Of a stretch of 64,000 bases of DNA, positions 1 to 9,197 are shown piece by piece. Source of the stretch: Chloroflexota bacterium (GTDB taxonomy: Bacteria > Chloroflexota > Ktedonobacteria > Ktedonobacterales > JADMIN01); NCBI GenBank assembly GCA_021323855.1, contig JAJPKE010000034.1:124001-188000 (forward strand), written 5' to 3'. The notes beneath the pieces are model-generated. The model was given only the letters and a program-made list of their open reading frames with translations. It was not told where the DNA came from and did not search any database. Made by a program: the position numbers and the translations under genes. Position 1 is the first letter of the stretch; each line of letters begins with the position of its first letter.

Positions 1-1800
1 CGCCAGGGACGCCAACTCAATGAGAGAAAAGAGACATGCAAGGAACTTCTGGAAGAAAAACTGGCTCTAATTGAAGCGGCAGAAAGCACTGAACGGCAGC
101 TATTAGCTCGGCATAGGCAAGAATATGATGCACTTCTTCAGGAGTATAGACGGCTCGCCAATGAACTCCAATCTCTGCAACAACGTGAACAAAGGCGACT
201 TCAACAACTTGATTTGGTGATAGCCCAACTGGGTCAAGAGGTGAGAAATGCGGAAAATCACGTCCAGATAGCAAAGAAAACGCTATCAGACCTGACCATG
301 CAGAAGACCCAGCTATTAGCAAGAACTGAGGGAGTCCGGGCACATGAAAAGCAGCTGATTGAGCAGGCCATCAATGCCCAGAAAATGAGGCGTCTTGCCC
401 GGATCGTAAAAAGAGTAAGCCCTGCTCGAATAAATGAAATGTTGGTAGAAGCCGGAAACGAACTAGATAGGTGTAATCAGGGACTGCTTACATTGGAAAG
501 CCAAATCGAGTCTGCGCGGAAGACGTATTCTGCGGCTCAACAGAAATTGCAAGACCTGCAAAACTTGCATCAGCAGCGTCAAACGGAACGCAATGCACCT
601 ACGCAAGACAGCCAACGAATGGCAGCACTAATGAGTATGTTGCCATCATCCAAGCAAAAGATTGATGGCAAACGGGCTGATATAGAGCGTACATCGGCAG
701 GCACTACTGAGCAAAAGCGCACTTTGAAATCAGAGATCGAAAGTTTAAGCCAGGAGATCGCAAATCTAGATGAGCAGTTGAGCAACATAGAGAAAAATAT
801 CATCGAAAGAGCGCAGGTTATTGCTACGACGTTGAGCAAAACCTACATGAACTCTGCTTTGCAAGAGAGGTATTTTGATGTCGTCATCATAGATGAGGTA
901 TCCATTGCGCCTCTGTCTGCCGTCTATCTAGTAGCATCTCATGCAATTGCTTCAGTGATTGTTATTGGCGATCCATGCCAGCTCCCGCCTATTGCGCAGG
1001 CAGAAACACCAGAAGCCAAACAATGGCTTAAGCGTGATATCTTCGCCCATTCCAGTGTCACTCTTGAAGGTGCTGCTTTGGGTATCAGTGATAGCAGACT
1101 GCTCAAAGAGCAATTCCGCATGAATCCAAGTATATCTATCATCCCGAGAAAGCACGTGTATGATAATCATATAGTTGATGGTCTACGTGTAGAGAATCCC
1201 CGATACGAGAGTGTTGCCCCGGTACCCCATCACCCATTAGTCTTGTGCGATACGAGCGATGAGAACCCAAGAGCAGGCAAGCCAACGAGTGGCAGCAGTC
1301 GTTTCAATGAATATCACAAAGTATGTGTGCTGGACATTGTTCAGCAAATCCTCAGAACATTGCCTCCGCTAGAGTCATTAGAGGAAGAGAATGCTCGAAT
1401 CGGCATTGTTACCCCCTATAGAGAACAGGCAAATCGAATAGCGAAATTAATCAAAGCAGAGCGATTAGAAAAATATGTTCGCGTTGGTACTGTGCATACG
1501 TTCCAGGGATTGGAGTTCGAGACAGTCATTTTTGATACCGTTGATTCTGTTGGTGTAACGATCAGAAGAGAGTTTACTGGAGAGGGCCCCAGATCTGGAG
1601 CAATGCGCCTTATCAATGTGGCCATCACCCGCGCACAGCACAAATTGATAATTGTGGCAAATACAAGATATCTGAAAGAGCAGCAACGTCAAGGATATCT
1701 CGCAGAGAATGCGACGCTGATGGCGGCAATTCAAGAGGCGCGAAAAGCCTACACAATCATGTCGCACGCTCTTCTTGGAATGAATTTTGCAGGTAGCTAG
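1..1800 (+). CDS. SF1 DNA/RNA helicase with coiled-coil insertion, C-terminal part (partial)
   Basis: The reading frame is open from the first base, so the gene begins upstream; 599 residues are visible. The first half is Gln/Glu/Lys-rich with heptad character, a long coiled coil probably inserted in the first RecA-like domain. Helicase motifs follow: Walker B region VVIIDEVSIA with motif III GDPCQLPP (about 875-1000), motif IV IGIVTPYREQ (about 1400), motif V VGTVHTFQGLEF (about 1485) and motif VI NVAITRAQHKL (about 1615). This order is typical of Upf1-like AAA_11/AAA_12 helicases. Walker A must lie before the window. Bacterial members are often accessory or defence-linked, but nothing here shows a defence partner. 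Helicase assignment is firm; role unknown. Confidence 0.87.
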   Translation, partial: RQGRQLNERKETCKELLEEKLALIEAAESTERQLLARHRQEYDALLQEYRRLANELQSLQQREQRRLQQLDLVIAQLGQEVRNAENHVQIAKKTLSDLTMQKTQLLARTEGVRAHEKQLIEQAINAQKMRRLARIVKRVSPARINEMLVEAGNELDRCNQGLLTLESQIESARKTYSAAQQKLQDLQNLHQQRQTERNAPTQDSQRMAALMSMLPSSKQKIDGKRADIERTSAGTTEQKRTLKSEIESLSQEIANLDEQLSNIEKNIIERAQVIATTLSKTYMNSALQERYFDVVIIDEVSIAPLSAVYLVASHAIASVIVIGDPCQLPPIAQAETPEAKQWLKRDIFAHSSVTLEGAALGISDSRLLKEQFRMNPSISIIPRKHVYDNHIVDGLRVENPRYESVAPVPHHPLVLCDTSDENPRAGKPTSGSSRFNEYHKVCVLDIVQQILRTLPPLESLEEENARIGIVTPYREQANRIAKLIKAERLEKYVRVGTVHTFQGLEFETVIFDTVDSVGVTIRREFTGEGPRSGAMRLINVAITRAQHKLIIVANTRYLKEQQRQGYLAENATLMAAIQEARKAYTIMSHALLGMNFAGS

Positions 1801-1868
1801 CTAATCCATTATCCAGCCATCAAATGTATTACAGTCGCCAGGTCTCAAGCGCGTTAGTACGTCTGAAC

Positions 1869-2615
1869 TCATGGCGTATCATCCTGCCCCAGATAGCCGC
1901 GTTTGCGCAGGCGTTCAATCATGTCACGTGCGTAGGCGTCGCAGTCTATTTCCAGCAAGAGGTCTTCCGCATCCGGCAATGGGTCCGCCCAGAGCCAGGC
2001 CAGACGCAGCCATAAGTCGGGTAACACCTGAGAGTGATAGCGTCCCTCGTCGTCCGCTGCTATCAGTTGATACGAGCCTTTGGCATCCAGGTGATAGAGT
2101 TCGGCAAGCTCGGCTTGCGGATCTATCAGCCAGTACTCTGGGATGGCTGCCGCCTGATACTCAGCAAACTTCTCGCCGCAATCACGGCTAATGCTCTCCG
2201 GCGACAACACCTCAATCACAAGGTCCGCCGGTCCATCCAGATAGGTGCTTTTGAGGCGGTCGAGATGCGATTTCGCCACAAACAAAATATCCGGTTCGCG
2301 TCCAGAATTCGCCAGCTTCATCTGAAACGGGCCGTCCAACACCAGGCCGAGGTCGTGGATGCGCGTAAAGGTTGAGAGGACGCTGACCAGCAGGTTGACG
2401 ATTTGCTGGTGGCGCGCGCTTGCCGGGCTGACCATAATCACCTCACCATTGACCCATTCGGCCAGCGTATCCTCATTGGCCCAGTCCAAAAATGCTTCAT
2501 AGCTCATCCGCGCTGCTGGCGCCTCCGTGGCGGAGAGCGCGGCCAGCAACTGTGCGCGCAGCGACTCCGGTATTGTCCAAACCGGCTGCGACGCCGACGA
2601 TTCGGATGTTGACAT
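1869..2615 (-). CDS. Uma2 family (DUF820) putative endonuclease
   Basis: 248 residues from the ATG at 2615, which follows a G-rich purine stretch; a longer frame upstream has no family similarity. The core has the PD-(D/E)XK-like pattern of Uma2 proteins: E in LAEWVNGEVI, then EPDILFV, then DLVIEVLSPES, and finally GxKFAEYQAAAIPEYWLIDPQ. Acidic residues in EPD and the E of VIEV are the expected metal ligands. Uma2 proteins are common in large bacterial genomes, often in many copies, and their biological role is unproven. It follows the 2671-3150 gene on the same strand after 55 bp, so the two may be co-transcribed. Confidence 0.88.
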   Translation of the reverse strand: MSTSESSASQPVWTIPESLRAQLLAALSATEAPAARMSYEAFLDWANEDTLAEWVNGEVIMVSPASARHQQIVNLLVSVLSTFTRIHDLGLVLDGPFQMKLANSGREPDILFVAKSHLDRLKSTYLDGPADLVIEVLSPESISRDCGEKFAEYQAAAIPEYWLIDPQAELAELYHLDAKGSYQLIAADDEGRYHSQVLPDLWLRLAWLWADPLPDAEDLLLEIDCDAYARDMIERLRKRGYLGQDDTP

Positions 2616-2670
2616 GGTGGCCTCGCCCCCTGGATAGTCTCTGCCGCCATTATAGCGCACTGAAGTTGCC

Positions 2671-3150
2671 TCACTTTTCCGGCTCATGGTGGCCCAGGTG
2701 GATGTCCGACCCCAGCTTTGCGAGTTGCTCGTTGATGCCTGCGTAATCTTTTGGCGAGATGTCATCCAGGTACAGGTAATAGAGCTTATCGAAGCCGGTG
2801 GCGTCCGCGTCTTTCGCCAGGCGCACCAGATCGAGCGCCGTCTCGTAGTATTCAATATCTTTGCCGCGTAGCGGCGTCACCTGCGTCTGCTGCTCGATCA
2901 TGGCGGCCACTTTGCGCTTGTTCCACATGAAGAAGGGTGTGCCGTCTTTGAGCGGCGTTGAGGTGCAGAATCCCTCGTCCAGCGCCCGCTGCGTCGGCAG
3001 ATATTGTTGCCGCGTCTCATCATACTGGCGCAATCCCAACTCCACTAACACCTGCCCAATCTTGCGCGCCGACATCTTGAACGGCTTGCCGAGTTCCGTC
3101 TGCGTCACCCACATCGCTGCGAACTTCGGTTTCCTGTGCTTTTTGCTCAT
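2671..3150 (-). CDS. Hypothetical protein with winged-helix-like N-terminus
   Basis: 159 residues starting at ATG 3150. No family recognised. Residues 13-60 (WVTQTELGKPFKMSARKIGQ followed by LVELGLRQ) look like the antirepressor-type winged helix of phage and plasmid proteins, in which a sensor-less helix-turn-helix is followed by a basic loop. The remainder is helical and acidic with no Cys/His metal pattern. It is the first gene of a possible two-gene unit with the Uma2 gene and diverges from the Lon-like protease gene across a 291-bp gap that must hold both promoters. Treat the DNA-binding suggestion as inference. Confidence 0.72.
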   Translation of the reverse strand: MSKKHRKPKFAAMWVTQTELGKPFKMSARKIGQVLVELGLRQYDETRQQYLPTQRALDEGFCTSTPLKDGTPFFMWNKRKVAAMIEQQTQVTPLRGKDIEYYETALDLVRLAKDADATGFDKLYYLYLDDISPKDYAGINEQLAKLGSDIHLGHHEPEK

Positions 3151-3441
3151 TGCGGCTCACTTCTCCACTCTTCATCGCTACGCGAGACTATTCTTGAAAC
3201 CTGTTACCTGTATCAGTACCAACAATCAGCGGAAAAGCGGAAATGAGATCGAGTGACGGATTTTAGAGTGGAGTCAGACTGGATGAAAATATGGAGAAAA
3301 TAGGTGATATCTCACATTCGTTTCGCTCCGGCGCATGGTAGGATATAGTGCGTGTTGCTGGCTTGATGAGGCTGATACGGCACATTTGCCGTTGCAATGG
3401 TGTACTGTTGTTCTGTTGCTATCAAGAGGGGAAGCCATTCG

Positions 3442-5706
3442 ATGTTTAAACGAAACTCTGGCGATAAACCCGCAGATGCGGGCAAAGATACGCTCGTGGC
3501 GGATCGTGTCCGCGCGGTGAGCAGCGCCGAAGACCTGCGCCGCCATGCCGAGTGGGAGCGTCTGGCCGATGAGGACCGCGCGGCGTTGCTGCGGGCGCTG
3601 CCTGCGCTGACCATCTCCGCCTCCGGTGGCGATGCTGCGGCGGCCAGGCCATTGCTCGCCGCAGGCACCGATGTGCGCGTGCAGGAATGGCTTGCCTCGC
3701 TGCTCTCTGCCCAGTTTCAGCGCGAGCCAGCCCTCATTGTCCAGCGCTGGCTGGAACAGGCCGCGCCTGATGCGCACCTCTTTTTCGGCGGCGGCGCGGG
3801 GCAGGGCAGAACGAGCCTGACCGCCTCGCTGGCCCGCAAGGCGATGGCAAAGCGTCCGGTGCCACCGGAATATTGCTACGTGCCAGACTTCGATGCGCTG
3901 GATCGGCCCTCGGTGCTGGCGGTTCCGCGCGGCATGGGGGCGGACTTTGCGGAAGCGCTTGGCGATGTCCTCAGCGCCATCAGCAAACGCTGGGATGCGC
4001 CAGAGCAGCAGGAGCCGCAGGGAAAAGGCGATCAGAGTAGCAGTGATGCTGGCGCAGACGCCCACGCCAACAATGCCAACAATGCCAATAACGCGAACGG
4101 CGCCACCCCGGCGCAGTGGCGCGACGAGTTGCTGGCGCGCTACCTCGATCCGCTGATCGGGGCTGCCGAGCGCATGAACAGCCCTCAACTGGCGACGGCC
4201 ACCGCTGGCGTGCGCGGCTATCTGCAACAGTTGCGTGCGGCGCTGGTGGCGTTGAAGGAGGCTGATTCATCGCTGCCTTTTGCCAGCGATTCGGTGCCGG
4301 TGGCCCATGTCACACCGATTCCTGACGCGCTCCCGGCTACAGGTGGCACCGCTGATGCAGACTCGTCCGACGCCCTGGGCGCGCCGGTGGTAGTCGCCTC
4401 GCTCACCTCCACCAATCTGACGAATGCGTTGCTACGCGCCAATGGTGGCGTGCTGATTCTCCCTGGCGCGGATGTCTGCGACGCGGAGACGTGGGTGCGG
4501 CTGACGGGCGCGCTGCGGGCGAAGTCGCTGATGCTGAAGGATGGCTGGCCGGCGGTGCCGCTGGCAGTGCGCGTTGTGCTGATCGGCACTGATGCGGTGT
4601 ATCAGGCGTTGCCCGGCGATGAGTTTTACCGCTATATCCGCAACGAAGCCTGGGGCAATTGGGATACCGAGTGGAACCGCCAGGCCGAGGCAACCTACGC
4701 GGCCTATGCCAATGGCGTCGCCAAATATTACGGCTTGCCGCCGTTCGACCCCAGCGGCGTGGCGCGGCTGGTCGAGGAGGGTGGCCGTCGCATGGACGGC
4801 CTCAACCGCACGCGGCTGACGGTCAACCTGCTGCTGCTGCACGACCTCGCGTATGAGGCGGCGCAGAAAGCGGTGGCGCGCGGCGCAGCGGCGACCGCTG
4901 GCACAGATGTGGAGGCGGCGCTGGATGAACGACGCGCGTTGCAAGGAGCGTCTGCGCGACGGGTCATCTCGGCAATCATGACCGGCGAGGAGATGACGCC
5001 AACCAACGGCACCGCCATCGGCCAGATCAACGGGCTGGGCGTCTACGACACGCATCCGGTGGAGCGCAGTTTCGCCGTGCCAATGCGCATCAGCGCGACG
5101 GTCAGCCTGGGCAAAGATGAGCGCATCGTAGACATCGAGCAGGAAGCCTCTACCACCGACGCCGACCATGTGCGCGGCCTGCTGACGATGGAGGGCTATC
5201 TGACGCATCGCTATGGGCAGATGTATCCCATCAGCATCGAGGCGCGCATCCGCTTTGAGCAGGAACATGGCGCGATGGGCGGCGATAGCGCATCCAGCGC
5301 GATGCTCTTCGCGGTGCTTTCGGCGCTGGCGCAGGCGCCCATCCGGCGCTCGCTCGCCGTGACCGGCGCGGTGGGGCAGTATGGCGAGATGCAGCCCATC
5401 GGCAGCGTCAACACCAAGATCGAAGGCTTCTGGGCGCTCTGCCGCGCCCGGCGCGCACGCGGCGAACAGCCGGAGGGCGGCTACGGCGTCGTTATTCCGG
5501 CGGTCAACACCAGAGACCTGATGCTGCTGCCGGCGGTGGCGGCTTCGATTGCCACAGAGGGCTGGTTCAACATCTGGCCCATCAGCACGGTGGACGAGGG
5601 GCTTCAGGTGTTGACAGGGCTGCCAGCCGCGACCATCCATCAGCGCGTGGAGCAACGCCTGCGCCAGTTCTATGAACTGAGCCGACGGGAACGCGGCGCG
5701 CGGTAA
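3442..5706 (+). CDS. Lon-like (LonB/AAA_32-type) serine protease
   Basis: 754 residues from ATG 3442, preceded by AGGGGAAG. The C-terminal 200 residues form a Lon proteolytic domain with the Ser-Lys dyad: GDSASSA around Ser618 and GSVNTK with Lys659, preceded by INGLGVYD. The N-terminal AAA module is degenerate: the P-loop reads GGGAGQGRTS, with Arg123 where the essential Lys should be. A Walker-B-like GGVLILPGADV lies mid-protein. An Asn-rich insert (about residues 205-220) is encoded by 9-bp repeats. LonB/AAA_32 relatives act in protein quality control. The altered P-loop raises the possibility of ATP-independent or regulatory action. Monocistronic, followed by repeat DNA. Confidence 0.9.
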   Translation: MFKRNSGDKPADAGKDTLVADRVRAVSSAEDLRRHAEWERLADEDRAALLRALPALTISASGGDAAAARPLLAAGTDVRVQEWLASLLSAQFQREPALIVQRWLEQAAPDAHLFFGGGAGQGRTSLTASLARKAMAKRPVPPEYCYVPDFDALDRPSVLAVPRGMGADFAEALGDVLSAISKRWDAPEQQEPQGKGDQSSSDAGADAHANNANNANNANGATPAQWRDELLARYLDPLIGAAERMNSPQLATATAGVRGYLQQLRAALVALKEADSSLPFASDSVPVAHVTPIPDALPATGGTADADSSDALGAPVVVASLTSTNLTNALLRANGGVLILPGADVCDAETWVRLTGALRAKSLMLKDGWPAVPLAVRVVLIGTDAVYQALPGDEFYRYIRNEAWGNWDTEWNRQAEATYAAYANGVAKYYGLPPFDPSGVARLVEEGGRRMDGLNRTRLTVNLLLLHDLAYEAAQKAVARGAAATAGTDVEAALDERRALQGASARRVISAIMTGEEMTPTNGTAIGQINGLGVYDTHPVERSFAVPMRISATVSLGKDERIVDIEQEASTTDADHVRGLLTMEGYLTHRYGQMYPISIEARIRFEQEHGAMGGDSASSAMLFAVLSALAQAPIRRSLAVTGAVGQYGEMQPIGSVNTKIEGFWALCRARRARGEQPEGGYGVVIPAVNTRDLMLLPAVAASIATEGWFNIWPISTVDEGLQVLTGLPAATIHQRVEQRLRQFYELSRRERGAR

Positions 5707-5716
5707 AAAGAGTCCG

Positions 5717-5835
5717 GCGGTTAAAACCGCGCCTGGCTGGCGTGCCGCCGCGAAGTCCGCCTGCGCGGACTGGAGACAGGAAAATCAGATCATGCTGATC
5801 TCCAGGCCACACAGGCGGACTTTGTCGTTCGCAGA
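5717..5835. repeat. Cluster of short palindromes after the Lon-like gene
   Basis: Several small inverted repeats lie together: GCGGTT-AA-AACCGC at 5717-5730, AGTCCGC-CTGC-GCGGACT near 5755-5772, and ATCAG-N6-CTGAT near 5786-5801. The first has the arm-AA-arm form seen again at 36.8 and 47.6 kb. Some may serve as a terminator for the protease gene, but there is no T-run. Confidence 0.6.
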
Positions 5836-5918
5836 ACGCTTAGGCTTGGGCACCCGCTGACCACCCCTCGCGCGGGTTTGTCTATTACCACCTGTCGCGC
5901 CCGCTTGACCACCTGCGC

Positions 5919-6037
5919 CACTCTGGCTCCCCTCTCCCGCGCATGGGGATGAGCCTCCGCCATGCGAAGCATGGAAGCACTGCCTAGCAGTGCGGAGGAG
6001 GCGATGAGCGAAGCGGAGGGGCGGGGGGTGGGGGCTT
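5919..6037. repeat. Composite hairpin repeat, copy 1
   Basis: A 119-bp element almost identical to the reverse complement of 22821-22938. Inside it are two perfect hairpins, CCATGC-gaa-GCATGG and GCACTGC-cta-GCAGTGC. They are enclosed by GCCTCC/GGAGGC arms, so single-stranded DNA or RNA could form a three-way junction. It abuts the stop codon of rsmG and may also end transcription. Confidence 0.8.
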
Positions 6038-6782
6038 ACCCCAAAGGGCGCTTTGCCGGTGCGCCAGCGGGACGGGGATACTGCGCGGGGCAGGGACGCT
6101 GCTGGCGGGCAACGACGATGACACGGCCATCATCCAGCAGCGGCAAAGTGACCGGCACTGGCATGAGCAGGCGCGCGCCCAGGAGTTTGGCGGCGCGTTC
6201 GCCAGCGGCTAGCTCTTGCGCGAGGTCGCCTTTTTTTGGCATGAGGATGTGGCCGCCGGTGTGAGCGAACGGCGCGCAGTATTCGAGCAGCGTGGGCAGG
6301 GAGGCGACGGCGCGGGCCGTCACCAGGTCATAGCGCCCACGCTGCCCCGGCTGGTGCGCAACCTCCTCCGCGCGTCCGTGGATGGCGTGCGCGTTCACCA
6401 GGCCAAGCGCCGTGATGACCGTTTCGAGGAAGCGCACCTTCTTGCCGGTCGCTTCCAGCAGTGTCACACGCCGGCGTGGGCAGGCGATTGCCAGCGGTAG
6501 GCCGGGGAAACCCGCGCCACTGCCAACATCCAACAGCCGGAGCGGCTGCTGGCGGCGCTCCGGCGGGACGGCCAGCAGACAGGTGAGCGAGTCGAGGAAG
6601 TGGCGCGTCAACACCTCCGCTGGATCGGTGATCGCCGTCAGATTGATACGTGCGTTCCAATCCAGCAGTAGATCACGGTAGCGGGCGAAAGCGGCGACCT
6701 GGGCATCATCGAGTGTGACACCCAGCGCCGCCGCGCCCTCCACGAGCGCCGTCAGGTCGCCCTGTTCGTCGTCAACTGACAT
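6036..6782 (-). CDS. rsmG: 16S rRNA (guanine-527-N7)-methyltransferase RsmG
   Basis: 248 residues from ATG 6782; a TTG at 6809 in the same frame is possible. SAM-binding motif I is LLDVGSGAGFPGLPLAI, followed by VTLLEATGKKVRFLE and the family-specific YDLVTARAVASL. NARINLTAI near the N-terminus is the GidB signature. The enzyme methylates G527 of 16S rRNA, and its loss gives low-level streptomycin resistance in known bacteria. The start overlaps the end of the VWA gene by 11 bp, so translation is probably coupled. The downstream end runs straight into a composite hairpin repeat. Confidence 0.95.
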   Translation of the reverse strand: MSVDDEQGDLTALVEGAAALGVTLDDAQVAAFARYRDLLLDWNARINLTAITDPAEVLTRHFLDSLTCLLAVPPERRQQPLRLLDVGSGAGFPGLPLAIACPRRRVTLLEATGKKVRFLETVITALGLVNAHAIHGRAEEVAHQPGQRGRYDLVTARAVASLPTLLEYCAPFAHTGGHILMPKKGDLAQELAAGERAAKLLGARLLMPVPVTLPLLDDGRVIVVARQQRPCPAQYPRPAGAPAKRPLG

Positions 6783-9066
6783 GCTTGCGCCGGTTGGAGA
6801 GATAGTCAATCATGATGTATTCGCCCAGGTGGTCGGGGCTGCTATACATCGCCCGCCCTTTGTTCACCGTTGCCATCTGATTGACGAAATGCTTGAGATA
6901 CGGGTCATCCGAGAGCATGAAGACGTTGATGGAGATGTTGTCGCGGGCACAGCGCCGCACCTCGCGGAGCGTCTGCATCTCGGCAAGCGACGTATCCGGC
7001 CAGGTGAAGATCCAGTCGTTGCCCTGCTCAATCACCGTCGGGCCGCCGTCGGTAATCATGATGATCTGCTTATTCACAGCACGCGAGGCCGCGAGCAACC
7101 GCCGTGCTGTGCGCAGGCCGAAGATCATGTTGGTGCCCTGGGCATAGTCCCACTCGGTGAGGTCAATCAGTTCTTCGGGCTGATACTGGCGCGCGAGATA
7201 AGCAAATCCGACGATATAAAGCTGGTCACGCGGGAACTGGCCGCGAATCAGGCTTTCCAGCGCAATGGCAACTTTCTTGGCGGGCTGCCAGAGATCGTTG
7301 AGTTGCATGCTATAGCTCATATCCAGCATCACGACGGTTGCCGATTGCGTCATCTGCTCGGTGCGGTAGACCTCAAAGTCGTCCTGCACCAGATGAATCG
7401 GTGTGCTGGGACCGCCGCGTGTGACGCCGTTCATCAGCGTGCGTTCGAGATGCAGGTGGAAGGCGTCACCGAAGATGTAGGGCTTGGTGTCGTCGGTGCG
7501 CTCGCCGCCATAGCCGCGCTCCGGCAGGCGATGCTGGCCGAAGGCGTCTTTATCGAGCTGATCGAAGATGTCTTCGAGCATCTTCTGGCCGATGCGCCGG
7601 ATGCCGCGCGCCGTCAATTCGTATCTGTTGCCGTCGCGCTTGACCAGCCCCTCCTCTTCCAACAGCTTCATCATATTCTGGATGTCGCGCAGCGCCTCGG
7701 CCTCCTCGTCGCCAACGAGATCGCGCATGCGTTCGGGGTCCACGGCGTCTAAATCGCCGGAACGTCGCGCCTGATTGAGTTGGTGTTCCAGGTCATCCAT
7801 CTCCTGAAGCGTGCCCATCAGGTTCATCGCCTCGGCCAGCGAGAGCGGCTCATCGCCGGTGAGCGGGAAGCGGGTGCGCGCATCTGAAGGCATCGCCGCC
7901 TCCAGGTTCATCGCCAGTTCCGCCAGGTCCACACGCAGGCGGTCGTCACCAATCAACTCGTCTATCATGTCGCGCAGTTGCTGGCGCTGCTCCGCCGTCA
8001 TGCTGTCCATGACGGCCTGCATCGCCATTTGCTGCCGCTGCATCTGTTCGATCAGATCATCCAGCGTATTGACGCCGGGGAAGAAGTCGCCATACTTCTG
8101 CATGAAACTGTCGAAGTCCGGCTCTTTGCCCTCGGCGCGGTCGCGGAGCATCTGATTGAGTTCGCGCACCATCTGGCGCATGCGAGCAAGGTCTTCGGGC
8201 GTCATCTGGCTGATGGCCTGCTGCATGCCCTGGAAATATTGCTGCATCACCTGCTGCTGCAACATCTGCAAGAGTTCCTGGAACTCCTGCCGCGCCTGCT
8301 CATCCATGAAATCGTATTCGGAGAGCTGGCGAATCTGCCCGGCGGGGTCGCTGGGCAACTGATCGAGGTATTGCAGCTTGCGGTTGGCGATGTTTTCGAG
8401 CATGCGCTTCAGCGCGTCCGGGTCCATACCATCGGGCGCGCCGGATTGCCCCTGTTGACCTGCCTGGCCAGACTGACCCGACTGACTGGACTGCCCCAAT
8501 TGCCCAGATTGCCCTTGCTGGCTGGATTGCCCAGATTGGCCTTGCATACCCTGCCCCTGCTCACCGGCCTGGGGCGTGGACATCTCGCCATCGTTGTCAT
8601 CGGCACCGGTATTGGGCTGGCCAGATTGTTGACCTTGCTGGTCATCATTGCCATTTTTGCCGCGATTTTGATTTTGTTGTTGATTTTGTTGTTGATTTTG
8701 CTCGGCGGGACTCAGACCGTTCTCGTCCAGGCGGCGCTGAATACCCTCGCGTTCCAGTTGCTTGACGCGCTCCAGCTTCTCCTGAATCTGGTCCATGACG
8801 CCTGACATGTCGTAGCGTTGCATGCGCTGTTTGCGCTGCTCGCGCAGGCGATTCAAGAGGTCTTGCATGCCCATGCGGCGCTGGCCATCGCGCGTGGTGT
8901 AGCCCATCTGGCGCAGACGCTCCAGGGCACGTTTCATATCGCCATGCCGCAGATAGTCGTCGGAGAGCGCGTCGAGAATGGAGTTGGCATCGAAATCTTC
9001 AAGGCGCTGTGTGCCGTCCCAGCGTGAATACTGGTACGACTTCCGCGCACGAAAGCGTTTGAACAT
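6772..9066 (-). CDS. VWA-domain protein with Gln/Gly/Ser-rich linker, partner of MoxR
   Basis: 764 residues; ATG 9066 is chosen because AAGGAG lies 11 nt upstream, while the in-frame GTG at 9075 is too close to it. N-terminal helical region (1-120), then a low-complexity linker of QNQQQ and GQSGQ repeats (about 125-215), a long helical middle with repeated Gln-Met-rich heptads, and a C-terminal von Willebrand A domain. The MIDAS is complete: DMSYS, the Thr of GTNM and TDGG. VWA proteins next to MoxR ATPases act as metal-dependent chaperone or insertase partners. The gene follows the MoxR gene with 131 bp of hairpin repeat between them and overlaps rsmG. Confidence 0.9.
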   Translation of the reverse strand: MFKRFRARKSYQYSRWDGTQRLEDFDANSILDALSDDYLRHGDMKRALERLRQMGYTTRDGQRRMGMQDLLNRLREQRKQRMQRYDMSGVMDQIQEKLERVKQLEREGIQRRLDENGLSPAEQNQQQNQQQNQNRGKNGNDDQQGQQSGQPNTGADDNDGEMSTPQAGEQGQGMQGQSGQSSQQGQSGQLGQSSQSGQSGQAGQQGQSGAPDGMDPDALKRMLENIANRKLQYLDQLPSDPAGQIRQLSEYDFMDEQARQEFQELLQMLQQQVMQQYFQGMQQAISQMTPEDLARMRQMVRELNQMLRDRAEGKEPDFDSFMQKYGDFFPGVNTLDDLIEQMQRQQMAMQAVMDSMTAEQRQQLRDMIDELIGDDRLRVDLAELAMNLEAAMPSDARTRFPLTGDEPLSLAEAMNLMGTLQEMDDLEHQLNQARRSGDLDAVDPERMRDLVGDEEAEALRDIQNMMKLLEEEGLVKRDGNRYELTARGIRRIGQKMLEDIFDQLDKDAFGQHRLPERGYGGERTDDTKPYIFGDAFHLHLERTLMNGVTRGGPSTPIHLVQDDFEVYRTEQMTQSATVVMLDMSYSMQLNDLWQPAKKVAIALESLIRGQFPRDQLYIVGFAYLARQYQPEELIDLTEWDYAQGTNMIFGLRTARRLLAASRAVNKQIIMITDGGPTVIEQGNDWIFTWPDTSLAEMQTLREVRRCARDNISINVFMLSDDPYLKHFVNQMATVNKGRAMYSSPDHLGEYIMIDYLSNRRKHVS

Positions 9067-9085
9067 GGTACGCACTGCTCCTTAT

Positions 9086-9197
9086 AAGCCCCCACCCCAG
9101 CCCCTCCCCCGCTTGCGGGAGAGGGGAGCCAGAGACCTCACCCCCTACCCCCTCTCCTTGTGGGAGAGGGGTGCCCGCAGGGCGGGGTGAGGGTTCG
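9086..9197. repeat. Hairpin repeat doublet (simple form)
   Basis: Two tandem units, each a GC-rich hairpin ending in GGAGAGGGG-type arms: about 9086-9134 and 9135-9197. The first begins and ends exactly like the composite repeats at 5919 and 22821 but lacks their 70-bp central module. It lies between the MoxR and VWA genes on the transcribed strand, so it could reduce downstream expression or protect mRNA ends. Confidence 0.75.

Noticed and set aside
6462..6490. TGTCACA followed by a CG-start element
   Set aside because: Inside the rsmG coding region; the second element is CGAT, not CGTC.
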